Shown here one piece after another: positions 1 to 10,872 of a DNA stretch of 64,000 bases; position 1 is the stretch's first letter, and each line of letters starts with the position of its first letter. The stretch spans positions 56,505,009 through 56,569,008 of the forward strand of contig OX439128.1 in NCBI GenBank assembly GCA_949318235.1, read 5' to 3'. Source of the stretch: Ecdyonurus torrentis. Taxonomy: Eukaryota; Arthropoda; Insecta; Ephemeroptera; Heptageniidae. A program made the position numbers and the translations under genes. The notes under the pieces are model-generated. The model made no database searches and was not told the DNA's origin. It saw only the letters and a program-made list of their open reading frames with translations.

Positions 1-722
1 TAAACTCAAATTTATAGTCAGTGATGACGTCACTTTTCTTCTTCATACACTACTAAAGTCAAGTTGATAGTCAGTGATTGCGTCACTTATCTACTTTATA
101 TACCACTAAAGTCAATTTGATTGTCAGTGATGACTTCACTTATCTTTTCCATACACTACTAAAGTCTAGTTGATAGTCAGTGATGGCGTAACTTATCTCC
201 TTCATAAACTATTAAAATCAAGATGATAGTCAGTGATGACGTCACATATCTGCTTCATACGCTACTAAATACTAGTAGATAGTTAGTGATAACGTCACAT
301 ATCTAATTTATACACAACTAAAGTCAAGCTGATAGTTAGTGATGACGTCACATATATACTTCATACACAACTATAGTCAAGTTAAAAGTCAGTGATGACG
401 TCACTTATCTACTTCATACAATACTAAAGTCAAATAGAAGGTCAGTGATGACGTCACATATCTACTTCATACACAACTAAAGTTAAGTTGATAGTCAGTG
501 ATAACGTCACTTATCTACTTCATACAATACTAAAGTCAAATAGAAGGTCAGTGATGACGTCACATATCTACTTCATACACAACTAAAGTTAAGTTGATAG
601 TCAGTGATGGCGTCACTTATCTACTTCATAAAACACTATAATCAAGTTAGTAGTCAGTGATGGCGTCACTTATCTACTTCATAAACTACTAAAATCAAAA
701 TAATAGTCAGTGATGGCGTCAC
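1..722 (+). repeat. CRE-sat array, 53-bp satellite, forward
   Basis: Tandem array of about 13-14 monomers with a strict 53-bp spacing: the phrase gtca of the monomer falls at 17, 70, 123 and 176. A typical monomer reads as a gtcagtgatgacgtcac core, then a ttatctacttcatacac-like stretch, then an actaaagtcaagttgata-like stretch. Monomers differ at about 5-15% of positions. Near 400-600 two neighbouring two-monomer blocks are almost the same, so local duplication has occurred. The array runs off the left edge and ends on the right directly against a C-sat unit at gatggcgtcac/gatttttgatg. No coding potential is seen. The name only records the palindrome resembling a cAMP response element; function is not shown. 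Confidence 0.95.
25..32. promoter_or_regulatory. TGACGTCA palindrome, first of a phased set
   Basis: Perfect 8-bp palindrome equal to the consensus cAMP response element bound by CREB/ATF bZIP proteins. In the first array perfect copies begin at 25, 237, 343, 396, 449 and 555, all separated by multiples of 53. Other monomers carry one-base variants such as tggcgtca or taacgtca. The reversed array at 4685-6300 has perfect copies in roughly half or more of its about 30 monomers. Identity to the consensus is seen; protein binding or transcriptional activity is not, and no promoter or gene lies next to these sites. Confidence 0.35.
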
Positions 723-967
723 GATTTTTGATGATATCTCAGAAACTAATAATGCTACAGACTTGCAGTTTGAACTGAAATGTATCACTTTGAATTGTCT
801 TATGAAGAGTTTATTACACTTTAGTTGTCAAAAATTAAACTTTTTCAGTTTTTGAAGGTTTTAGTGTTTTCTTACCGAAGTCTATAGCATTGTAGCCCAT
901 ATAAAGAAAAAAAAAGTTTGTAACTTGAGTTCTAATTGAGATGGAAAAATGCGGTTTTGAAATAAAG
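723..967 (+). repeat. Partial C-sat unit between two CRE-sat arrays
   Basis: About 245 bp of C-sat in forward orientation, starting exactly at the conserved gatttttgatgatatctc block and ending at aaagtgatg. The remaining ~100 bp of a normal C monomer (caaaacgctc to the tctgaaaa stretch) is absent, and CRE-sat takes its place on both sides. The left part shares private variants with the reverse-oriented unit at about 4557-4684 (ttgcagtttg, gaattgtc, atgaagag, ttgtcaaaaatt), so the two are copies of one ancestor. The right part, with the tttagtgttttc variant, resembles the unit at about 6301-6420. Confidence 0.9.
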
Positions 968-1346
968 TGATGAATCAAGTTGGTAGTCATTGATGGTGTC
1001 ACTTATCTACCACATACATAACTAAATTCAAGTTGATAGTCAGTGGTGACGTCACTTATCTACTTCATACACTACTAAAGTCAAGTTGATAGTCAGAGAT
1101 ATCCTCACATATCTACTTCATACACTACTAAAGTCAAGATGATAGTCAGTGATGACGTCACTTATCTACTTCATACACTTTTAAAGTCAAATTGATATTT
1201 AGTGATGACGTTGCATTTCTACTTCATACACTATTAAAGTCAAGATGATAGTCAGTGAAGACGTCACATATCTGCTTCATACGCTACTAAATACTAGTTG
1301 ATAGTTAGTGATAACGTCACTTATCTACTTTATACACAACTAAACT
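968..1346 (+). repeat. CRE-sat array, short forward segment
   Basis: Seven 53-bp monomers following the C-sat unit, entered through aagtgatgaatcaagttgg. Several private variants, such as ttgatatttagtgatgacg followed by ttgcattt, and gcttcatacgctactaaata, recur in the same order near 5900-6140 on the opposite strand. The two segments are therefore collinear copies with some monomers gained or lost. The array stops at aactaaactc and is followed by a linker to B-sat. Confidence 0.93.
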
Positions 1347-1400
1347 CATCTAAAAAGGTCACAAGTGGCGCAACACACTTGCCAAAACTTTCTTCATATT
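1347..1400. other. Unassigned linker between CRE-sat and B-sat
   Basis: About 54 bp (atctaaaaaggtcacaagtg and on) that I cannot align to any of the three satellites. It is the only satellite-free stretch of its size outside the LINE. It may be the remains of the sequence into which the arrays expanded, or junction filler. No gene or RNA is seen. Confidence 0.5.
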
Positions 1401-2434
1401 TTTAGTTCAAACCGCATGCCTGTAGCTTAATTAGTTTCAAAGATATCATCAAAAATTGTATTCTTAGTCTGAAAACTACGTTGAGAAAGCACTAAGATTC
1501 TCTATAACTGCGAACGTTTGCATTGAAGCGATTAAGGTGTAATAACCTTTTCTTTGCAAGTCTGTTAGTCCTACATTTTAGTTCAAACCGCAAGCCTGTA
1601 GCTTTATTAGCTTCGGAGATATAATCAAAAATCGTATTCACAGTCAAAAAAGTACGATGAGAAAGCACTGAGATTCTCTATAACTGCGAAAGTTTGCATT
1701 GGAGCGAATAAGGTGTAATAACCTTTTCTTTGCAAGTCTGTTAGTGCTACATTTAAGTTCAAACCACAAGCCTTTAGCTTTACTAGTTTCGGAGATATCA
1801 TCAAAAATCGTATTCACAGTCTGAAAAGTACGACGAGAAAGCACTGAGGTTTTCTATAACTGCGAAAGTTTGAATTGGAGCGATTAAGGTGTAATAACCT
1901 TTTGTTTGCAAGTCTGTTAGTCCTACATTTCAGTTAAACCGCATGCCTGTAGCTTTATTAGTTTCAAAAATATCATCAAAAATCGTATTCTTAGTCTGAA
2001 AACTACGTTGAGAAAGCACTGAGATTCTCAATAACTGCAAAAGTTTGCAATGAAGCTATTAAGGTGTAATAACCTTTTCTTTGCAAGTCTGTTAGTCCTA
2101 CATTTTAGTTCAAACCGCAATCCTGTAGCTTTATTAGCTTCGGAGATATATAAAAAATCGTATTCACAGTCAAAAAAGAACGATGAGAAACACTGAGATT
2201 CTCTATAACTGCGAAAGTTTGCATTGGAGCCAATAAGGTGTAATAACCATTTCTTTGCAGGTCTGTTAGTCCTACGTTTTTGTTCAAACCGCAACCCTGT
2301 AGCTTTATTAGTTTCGGAGATATCATCAAAAATCGTATTCACAGTCTGAAAAGTACGATGAGAAAGCACTGAGATTCTCTATAACTGCGAAAGTTTGCAT
2401 TGGAGCGAATAAGGTGTAATAACCTTTTCTTTGC
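1401..2434 (-). repeat. B-sat array, 176-bp satellite, reverse
   Basis: About six monomers in reverse orientation, recognised by the reverse complement of the B monomer: ccttttctttgcaagtctg, ttcaaaccgcaagcctgtag, gatatcatcaaaaatcgtat and agaaagcactgagattctc each recur every ~176 bp. Copies are more varied than in the large forward array at 14461-36566. Short open frames of 66-113 codons here arise only because the monomer has few stops. The array ends at tttctttgc, joined directly to C-sat. Confidence 0.95.
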
Positions 2435-4684
2435 GAGTTACAAACTTTTTTTTTCTTCATATGGGCTACAATGCTATAGACTTCGGTAAGAAAATACAAA
2501 AATTCCCAAAAACTGAGAAAGTTTTATTTTTTGCGACTAAAGTGTTATAAACTTTTCATAAGACATTTCAAAGTGATACATTTCAGTTCAAACCGTAAGT
2601 CTGTAGCATTATTAGTTTCTGAGATATCATGAAAAATCGTTTTCAGAAACTGAAAAACACAATTTTTTGGGAATTTTTTTTTTCTCAATTGTGTTTCTAG
2701 AGGTGAATTTAGTACTATAGAGCGTTTTGCATCACTTTATTTCAAAACCACAACTTTACATCTCAATTAGAACTCGAGTTACAAACTTTTTTTTTCTTCA
2801 TATGGGCTACAATGCTATAGACTTCGGTAAGAAAATTCGAAAATTCTCAAATACTAAGAAAGTTTTAGTTTTTGCGACTAAAGTGTTATAAACTTTTCAT
2901 AAGACATTTCAAAGTGATACATTTCAGTACAAACCATAAGTCTGTAGCATTATTAGTTTCTGAGATATCATCAAAAATCGTTTTCAGAAACTGAAAAACA
3001 CAATTTTTTTGGAAAAATTATTTTTCTCAAATTTGTTTCTAGAGGTGAATTTAAAACTATAGAGCGTTTTGCATCACTTTATTTCAAAACCGCAACTTTC
3101 TATCTCAATTGGAACTCGAGTTACAAACTTTTTTTTTCTTCATATGGGATACAATGCTATAGACATCGGTAAGAAAATACGAAAATTCTCAAAAACTGAG
3201 AAAGTTTTATTTTTTGCGACTAAAGTGTAATAAACTTTTCGTTAGACATTTCAAAGTGATACATTTCAGTTCAAACCGTAAGTCTGTAGCATTATTAGTT
3301 TCTGAGATATCATGAAAAATCGTTTTCAGAAACTGAAAAACACAATTTTTTTGGAAAAATTATTTTTATCAAATTTGTTTCTAGAGGTGAATTTAAAACT
3401 ATAGAGCGTTTTGCATCACTTTATTTCAAAACCGCAACTTTCTATCTCAATTGGAACTCGAGTTACAAACTTTTTTTTTCTTCATATGGGCTACAATGCT
3501 ATAGACTTCGGTAAGAAAATACGAAAATTCTCAAAAACTGAGAAAGTTTTATTTTTTGCGACTAAAGTGTAATAAACTTTTCGTTAGACATTTCAAAGTG
3601 ATACATTTCAGTTCAAAGCGTAAGTCTGTAGCATTATTAGTTTCTGAGATTTCATCAAAAATCGTTTTCAGAATCTGAAAAACATTTTTTTTGAAAATTA
3701 TTTTTCTCAATTTTGTTTCTAGAGGTAAATTTAGTACTATATAGCGTTTTGCATCACTTTATTTTAAAACTGCAACTTTCCATCTCAATTAGAACTCGAG
3801 TAACAAACTTTTTTTTTCTTCATATGGGCTACAATGCTATAGACTTCGGTAAGAAAACACTAAAATTTTCAAAAACTAAGAAAGTTTTATTTTTTGCGAC
3901 TAAAGTGTAAAAAACTTTTCATCAGAAATTTCAAAGTGATAAATTTCAGTTCAAACCGCAAGTCTGTAGCATTATTAGTTTCTGAGATATCATCAAAAAT
4001 CGTTTTCAAAATCTGAAAAACACAATTTTTTTTTAAATATTATTATTCTCAATTTTGTTTCTAGAGGTTTATTTAGTACTATAGTGCGTTTTGCATCACT
4101 TTATTTCAAAACTGCAACTTTCCATCTCAATTAGAACTCGAGTAACAAACTTTTTTTTTTCTTTATATGGGCTACAATGCTATAGACTTCGGTAAGAAAA
4201 CACTAAAATTTTCAAAAACTAGGAAAGTTTTATTTTTTGCGACTAAAATGTAATAAACTTATTAAAAGAAACTTCAAAGTGATAAATTTAAGTTCAAACC
4301 GCAAGTCTGTAGCATTATTAGTTTCTGAGATATCATCAAAAATCGTTTTCAGAATCTGAAAAACATAATTTTATTCAAATTTTTTTTGTTAATTTTGTTT
4401 CTAGAGGTTAATTTAGTACTATAGATCGTTATGCATTACTTTATTTAAAAACCGCAACTTTCCATCTCAATTAGAACTCGAGTAACAAACTTTTTTTTTC
4501 TTTATATGGGCTACAATGCTATAGACTTCGGTAAGAAAATACGAAAATTCTCAAAAACTGAAAAAGTTTAATTTTTGACAACTAAAGTGTAATAAACTCT
4601 TCATAAGACAATTCAAAGTGATACATTTCAGTTCAAACTGCAAGTCTGTAGCATTATTAGTTTCTGAGATATCATCAAAAATCG
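2435..4684 (-). repeat. C-sat array, ~341-bp satellite, reverse
   Basis: Six to seven monomers in reverse orientation. Landmarks recurring every ~341 bp are aactcgagttacaaac, atgggctacaatgctatag, cttcggtaagaaaa, tgcgactaaagtgtaataaac and tctgagatatcatcaaaaat. Both sequence types seen in the large forward C array are present: one with cagaatctgaaaaacac and one with cagaaactgaaaaacac. The array ends at atcaaaaatcg, directly joined to the reversed CRE-sat by the same junction as at 720-723. Confidence 0.95.
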
Positions 4685-6300
4685 TGACGCCATCACTGAC
4701 TATTATTTTGATTTAAGTAGTTTATGAAGTAGATAAGTGACGCCATCACTGACTACCAACTTGATTTTAGTGTTGTATGAAGTAGATAAGTGACGTCATC
4801 AATGACTATCAACTTGACTTTAGTTGTGTATGAAGTAGATATGTGACGTCATCACTGACTATCAATTGGATTTTAGTATTGTATGAAGTAGATAAGTGAC
4901 GTCATCACTGACTATTAACTTGACTATAATTGTGTATGAAGTAGATATGTGACGTCATTACTAACTATCATCTTGACTTTAGTTATGTATAAAGTAGATA
5001 TGTGACGTTATCACTAACTATCTACTAGTATTTAGTAGCGTATGAAGCAGATATGTGACGTCATCACTGACTATCATCTTGAGTTTAATAGTTTATGAAG
5101 GAGATAAGTTACGCCATCACTGACTATCAACTTGACATTAGTAGTGTATGGTAAAGATAAGTAAAGTCATCCCTGACGATCAAATTGTCTTTAGTGGTTT
5201 ATGAAGTTGATAAGTGACGCAATCGCTGACTATCAACTTGAGTTTAGTAGTGTATGAAGTAGAAAATAGACGTCATCACTGACTATCAATTTGAGTTTAG
5301 TTCTGTATGAAGTAGATAAGTGACGTCATCAATGACTATTAACTTGTCTTTAGTAGTGTATGAAGCATATATGTGACGTCATCACTGACTATCAACTTGA
5401 CTTTAATATTTAATGAAGTCGATAAGTTACGTCATAATTGTTTTTCAACTTGACTTAAGTTGTGTATGAAGTAGAGAACTGACGTCCTAACTGTTAATCA
5501 ACTTGACTTTAGTAGTGTATGAAGTAGATAAGTGACGCCATCACTACTTCCATCTTGATTTTAGTATTGATGAAGTAAATAAGTGACGTCATCACTGACT
5601 ATCAACTTGACTTTAGTTGTTTACGTAGTAGATATGTGACGTCATCACTGACTATCATTTTGACTTTAGTAGTGTATAAGGTAGATATGTGACGTCATCA
5701 CTCACTATCAACTTGACTAAAGTAGTGTATGAAGTAGATATGTGACGTCATCACTGACTATCAATTTGATTTTAGTTGTGTATGATTTTTATAAGTGACG
5801 TCATCACTGACTATTAACTTGACTTTAGTTTTGTATGAAGTAGATATGTGACGTCATCAGTAACTATCATCTTGACTTTAGTTGTGTATAAAGTAGATAA
5901 GTGACGTTATCACTAACTATCAACTAGTATTTATTAGCGTATGAAGCAGATATGTGACGTCAACACTGACTATCAACTTGACTTTAGTATTTTATGAAGT
6001 CGATAAGTTACGTCATAATTGTTTTTCAACTTGACTTTAGTAGGGTACGAAGTAGATATATGACGTCATTACTGACGATCAACTTGACTTTAGTAGTGTA
6101 TGAAGTATAAATGCAACGTCATCACTAAATATCAATTTGACTTTAGTAGTGTATGAAGTAGATATGTGACGTCATCACTGACTATCAATTTGAGTTTAGT
6201 TGTGTATGAAGTAGATAAGTGACGTCATTACTGACTATCAACTTGACCTTAGTAGTGTATGAAGTAGATATGTAACGTCATCACTGACTACCAACTTGAT
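4685..6300 (-). repeat. CRE-sat array, 53-bp satellite, reverse
   Basis: About 30 monomers in reverse orientation (gtgacgtcatcactgacta, then a caacttgactttag-like stretch, then tgtatgaagtagata). It is the largest CRE-sat array here and is bounded on both sides by C-sat. The first monomers after the left boundary are collinear with the reverse complement of 480-722, with roughly nine in ten bases matching, including the tattattttgat monomer and the shared gacgcc variants. At the right end the array leaves through accaacttgattcatcact, the same junction as at about 967. Confidence 0.95.
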
Positions 6301-9300
6301 TCATCACTTTTTTTCAAAACCGCAACTTTCCATCTCAATTAGAACTCGAGTAACAAACTTTTTTTTTTCTTTATATGGGCTAGAATGCTATAGACTTTGG
6401 TAAGAAAACACTAAAATTTTCAAAAACTAGGATTTTTTTTTTTTTGCGATTAAAGTGTAATAAACTTTTCATAAGAAATTTCAAAGTGATAAATTTAAGT
6501 TCGAACCGCAAGTCTGTAGCATTATTAGTTTCTGAGATATCATCAAAAATCGTTTTCAGAATCTGAAAAACAATTTTTTTCAAAATTTTTTTTTCTCAAT
6601 TTTGTTTCTAGAGGTTAATTTATTACTATAAATCGTTTTGCATCACTTTATTTCAAAACCGCAACTTTTCATCTCAATTAGAACTCGAGTTACAAACTTT
6701 TTTCTTCTTAATATGGGCTACAATGCTATAGACTTCGGTAAGAAAATACGAAAATTCTCAAAAACTGAGAAAGTTTTATTTTTTTCGACTAAAGTGTAAT
6801 AATTTTTTCAAAATACATTTCAAAATAAAACATTTTATTTAAACCGCAAGTCTGTAGAAATTATTAGTTTCTGAGATATCATCAAAAATCGTTTTCAGAA
6901 TCCGAAAGACACATTTTTTTTTTAAAAACTAATTTTCTCAATTTTGTTTTTAGAGGTTAATTTAGTACTATAGAGCGTTTTGCATCACTTTATTTCAAAA
7001 CCGCAACTTTCAATCTCAATTAGAACTCGAGTTACAAACTTTTTTCTTCTTCATATGGGCTACAATGCTATAGACTTCGGTAAGAAAATACTAAAATTCT
7101 CAAAAACTGAGAAAGTGTTTTTTTGCGACTAAAGTGTAATAAAGTTTTCATAAAACATTTCAAAGTGATACATTTAAGTTCAAACCGTAAGTCTGTAGCA
7201 TTATTAGTTTCTGAGATATTATCAAAAATCGTTTCCAGTATCTGAAAAACACAATTTTTTTTGAAAAATTATTTTTCTCAATTTTGTTTCTAGAGGTGAA
7301 TTAAGTACTATAGAGCGTTTTGCATCACTTTATTTCAAAACCGCAACTTTCCATCTCAATTAGAACTCGAGTTACAAACTTTTTTTTTTCTTCATTTGGG
7401 CTACAATGCTATAGACTTCGGTAAGAAAATACGAAAATTCTCAAAAACTGAGAAAGTTTTATTTTTTGCGACTAAAGTGTAATAAACTTTTTATAAAACA
7501 TTTCAAAGTGATACATTTCAGTTCAAACCATAAGTCTGTAGCAATATTAGTTTCTGATATATCATCAAAAATCGTTTTCAGAATCTAAAAAACACAATTA
7601 TTTTGGGAAAATAATTTTTCTTAATTTTGTTTCTAGAAGTAAATTTAGTACTATAGAGCGTTTTGCATCACTTTATTTCAAAACTGCAACTTTCTATCTC
7701 AATAAGAACTCGAGTGACAAACTTTTTTTTTCTTTATATGGGCTACAATGCTATAGACTTCGGTAAGAAAACACTAAAATTTTCAAAAACTAAGAAAGTT
7801 TTATTTTTTGCGACTAAAGTGTAAAAAACTTTTCATCAGAAATTTCAAAGTGATAAATTTCAGTTCAAACCGCAAGTCTGTAGCATTATTAGTTTCTGAG
7901 ATATCATCAAAAATCGTTTTCAAAATCTGAAAAACACAATTTTTTTTTAAATATTATTATTCTCAATTTTGTTTCTAGAGGTTAATTTAGTACTATAGAT
8001 CGTTTTGCATCACTTTATTTCAAAACCGCATTTTTCCATCTCAATTAGAACTCGAGTAACAAACTTTTTTTTTTCTTTATATGGGCTACAATGCTATAGA
8101 CTTCGGTAAGAAAACACTAAAATTTTCAAAAACTGAGCAAGTTTTTTTTTGCGACTAAAGTGTAATAAACTTTTTATAAGACATTTCAAAGTGATACATT
8201 TCAGTTCAAACCGTAAGTCTGTAGCAATATTAGTTTCTGATATATCATTAAAAATCGTTTTCAGAATCTAAAAAACACAATTATTTTGGGAAAATAATTT
8301 TTCTCCATTTTGTTTCTAGAAGTAAATTTAGTACTATAGAGCGTTTTGCATCACTTTATTTCAAAACTGCAAATTTCTATCTCAATAAGAACTCGAGTTA
8401 CAAATTTTTTTTTCTTCATATGGGCTACAATGCTATAGACTTCGGTAAGAAAATACTAAAATTCTCAAAAACTGAGCAAGTTTTTTTTTGCGACTAAAGT
8501 GTAATAAACTTTTCACAAGACATTTCAAAGTGATACATTTTAGTTCAAACCGTAAGTTTGTAGCATTATTAGTTTCTGAGATATCATCAAAAATCGTTTT
8601 CAGTATCTGAAAAACACTATTTTTTTGGAAAAATTATTTTTCTTAATTTTTATTTCTAGAGGTAAATTTAGTACTATAGAGCGTTTTGCATCAATTTATT
8701 TCAAAACTGCAACATTCCATCTCAATTAGGATTCGAGTAACAATTTTTTTTTCTTCATGTGGGCTACAATGCTCAAGACATCGGTAAGAAAACACTAAAA
8801 TTTTCAAAAACTGAGAAAGTTTTATTTTTTGCGACTAGAGTGTAATAAACTTTTTATTAGAAATTTCAAAGTGATAAATTTTAGTTCAAACCGCAAGTCT
8901 GTAGCATTATTAGTTTCTGAGATATCATCAAAAATCGTTCTCAGAATCTGAAAATACAATTTTTTTCGAAATTTTTTTTTCTCAATTTTGTTTTTATAGG
9001 TTAATTTAGTACTATAGTGCGTTTTGCATCACTTTATTTCAAAACCGCAACTTTCCATCTCAATTAGAACTCGAGTTACAAACTTTTTTCTTCTTCATAT
9101 GGGCTACAATGCTATAGACTTCGGTAAGAAAATACTAAAATTCTCAAAAACTGAGAATTTTTTTTTTTGCGACTAAAGTGTAATAAAGTTTTCATAAGAC
9201 ATTTCAAAGTGATACATTTCAGTTCAAACCGTAAGTCTGTAGCATTATTAGTTTCTGAGATATCATCAAAAATCGTTTTCAGTATCTGAAAAACACAATT

Positions 9301-9474
9301 TTTTTTTAAAAATTATATTTCTCAATTTTGTTTCTAGAGGTAAATTTAGTACTATAGAGCGTTTTGCATCACTTTATTTCAAAACCGCAACTTTCCATCT
9401 CAATTAGAACTCGAGTTACAAACTTTTTTTTTTCTTCATATTGGCTACAATGCTATAGACTTCGGTAAGAAAAT
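6301..9474 (-). repeat. C-sat array, reverse, interrupted by the LINE
   Basis: About nine monomers of the ~341-bp satellite in reverse orientation, more divergent than those on the right side of the window. For example, the copy around 6780-6860 has several changes in its tttcaaaataaaacatttta stretch. Homopolymer runs vary in length from copy to copy. The array is cut inside a monomer at ggtaagaaaatact, where the LINE begins, and the same monomer resumes after the LINE at aaaattcttaaaaac. Confidence 0.95.
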
Positions 9475-9504
9475 ACTAATACTAAATACTAAAATACTAA
9501 AACA

Positions 9505-9760
9505 TGTTGTATTAATCTATCCATTAATCAAACTAAAATACAACTACTTGCAGTCTATAGAGTTCCTGTAAGTGAAAATCTTGAACAATTTTTTGAGTAT
9601 TTAGAGCAATCACTATGTAAGATGGTCGATGACTCTTCATCGATTATTTTATGTGGTGATCTCAAAATTGATATGTTCCAAAGGAATGATACTACTGAGA
9701 AATTGAATAATATTTTAGGATGCTATGACTTGAAACTAGCTAACAACGTGGCAACTCGTA
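9505..9760 (+). pseudogene. LINE ORF2 fragment: APE endonuclease, C-terminal half, part 1
   Basis: Open frame without a start, reading into QLLAVYRVPVSENLEQFFEY, then SIILCGDLKIDM near 9634-9672, then NNILGCYDLKLANNVATR. This matches the central part of APE-type endonucleases of LINEs, which nick the target DNA to prime reverse transcription. The usual GDFN motif reads GDLK at 9655-9666, so the Asn that is normally conserved is Lys, which suggests loss of activity. The N-terminal half of the domain is absent. The frame then shifts by one base near 9760, and the next motif is in another frame. Confidence 0.8.
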
Positions 9761-10541
9761 TGGATCATCATGTACATTATTAGATCACTTTTTCACAAAT
9801 ATTTCTGTATCAAATTTAAATTATAACACTTTATCATCTGGACTCTCAGATCATAAAGCAGTTAAACTAACAGTGAATAATCTTGCTAAAACTAAAACTG
9901 TAACATATTATCAAATGAAACGCACATATCACCCAAATGACGTACAAAATTTTATGTCTGCCTTGGAATCTGAGTCATGGGACGATATTTATTCTAAGGA
10001 GGACATAGATGATGTATGCTCAGAATTTATCAGTATACTTATGTTTTACTTTAACACTCATTTTCCTATAAAAAAAGTCAAAATTCAACCCAATAAACCT
10101 GATCCTCCTCCACCACATCTATTAAATGAAGGGAAATACCTGAGAGACTGGCATGCACATATCAAGCATCTAAATACACAAACACCTGCTGATATTCTAT
10201 TTAAAAAAAATCAATTAGCTAATTATAATACTGCATTAAACACTTATAGGGCAAATATAAAAAAGTATAGACTCCAACAAAATTCAAAAATTATGAATCG
10301 TTCAAAAAACAAAAACAAAGCAGCATGGAATGTAATCAATAAACACAAATCTTCACTTTCATATAGTCCTAAACCACAAATTACTTTAGAAATAAATAAC
10401 ATTAAAATTACCCAAGCTAAAGATATTGCAAATATTTTTTCGAATACTTTCTTTACTAAATCTGATTACATTGATTTTAAATCAAAACCAATTCCATTCC
10501 AAAACTTTCCCACTAAGTTTCAATTAAACATGATTAATTTC
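9761..10541 (+). pseudogene. LINE ORF2 fragment: end of endonuclease and linker
   Basis: The frame opens with GSSCTLLDHFFTN (about 9762-9800) and LSDHKAV (SDH at 9846-9854). These are the last APE endonuclease motifs and carry the catalytic Asp-His pair. About 225 residues of the poorly conserved, Lys- and Asn-rich linker between endonuclease and RT follow, including a NKNKAAWNVINK stretch of the kind usual in this group. A start at the GTG at 9873 is not meaningful, because the reading frame continues upstream. A one-base shift near 10541 moves the sequence into the frame of the RT domain. Confidence 0.8.
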
Positions 10542-10872
10542 TCTAGATACAGTCAATAAAATTCTTTTCGCTTTACCTAATAAAATGACTAGTGGTATTG
10601 ATGGAGTTCCATGCTTCTTAGTTAAACAATGCCATCTCCAACTTACCCATCCTCTTCACTATATTATTAATAAATCGTTCATTCAAGGTAAATTTCCATC
10701 AGACCTAAAAGTTGCAAAAATTATCCCAATTCACAAAAAAGGTAAAAAAACAGACCCCAATAATTTTAGACCTATTGCAAATCTAAAAACGTTTTCCCGT
10801 GTATTAGAAAAGGCTTTCTATCTGCAGTTTATGGAATTTCTGAATGAAAATATCAGTGAAATCCAACACGGG
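10542..10872 (+). pseudogene. LINE ORF2 fragment: N-terminal part of reverse transcriptase
   Basis: Reads LDTVNKILFALPNKMTSGID, then GVPCFLVKQC, then LKVAKIIPIHKKGKKTDPNN followed by FRPIANL and FSRVLEK. This is the conserved first section of LINE reverse transcriptases (SGIDGIP, KxAxIIPIxKKG, NYRPI). The frame breaks after EIQHG near 10872; a single extra base in the gggaatttg stretch would explain it, since the expected NNRSTNTA follows immediately in the next frame. Confidence 0.85.

Noticed and set aside
1..1346. Common origin of CRE-sat with B/C from gatgacgtcac versus gatgatatctc
   Set aside because: The resemblance is limited to about 11 bp of low-complexity sequence and does not extend on either side.
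1..6300. CRISPR-like regular spacing in the 53-bp arrays
   Set aside because: The whole 53 bp is repeated, with no unique spacers, and the surroundings are eukaryotic satellites with a LINE.
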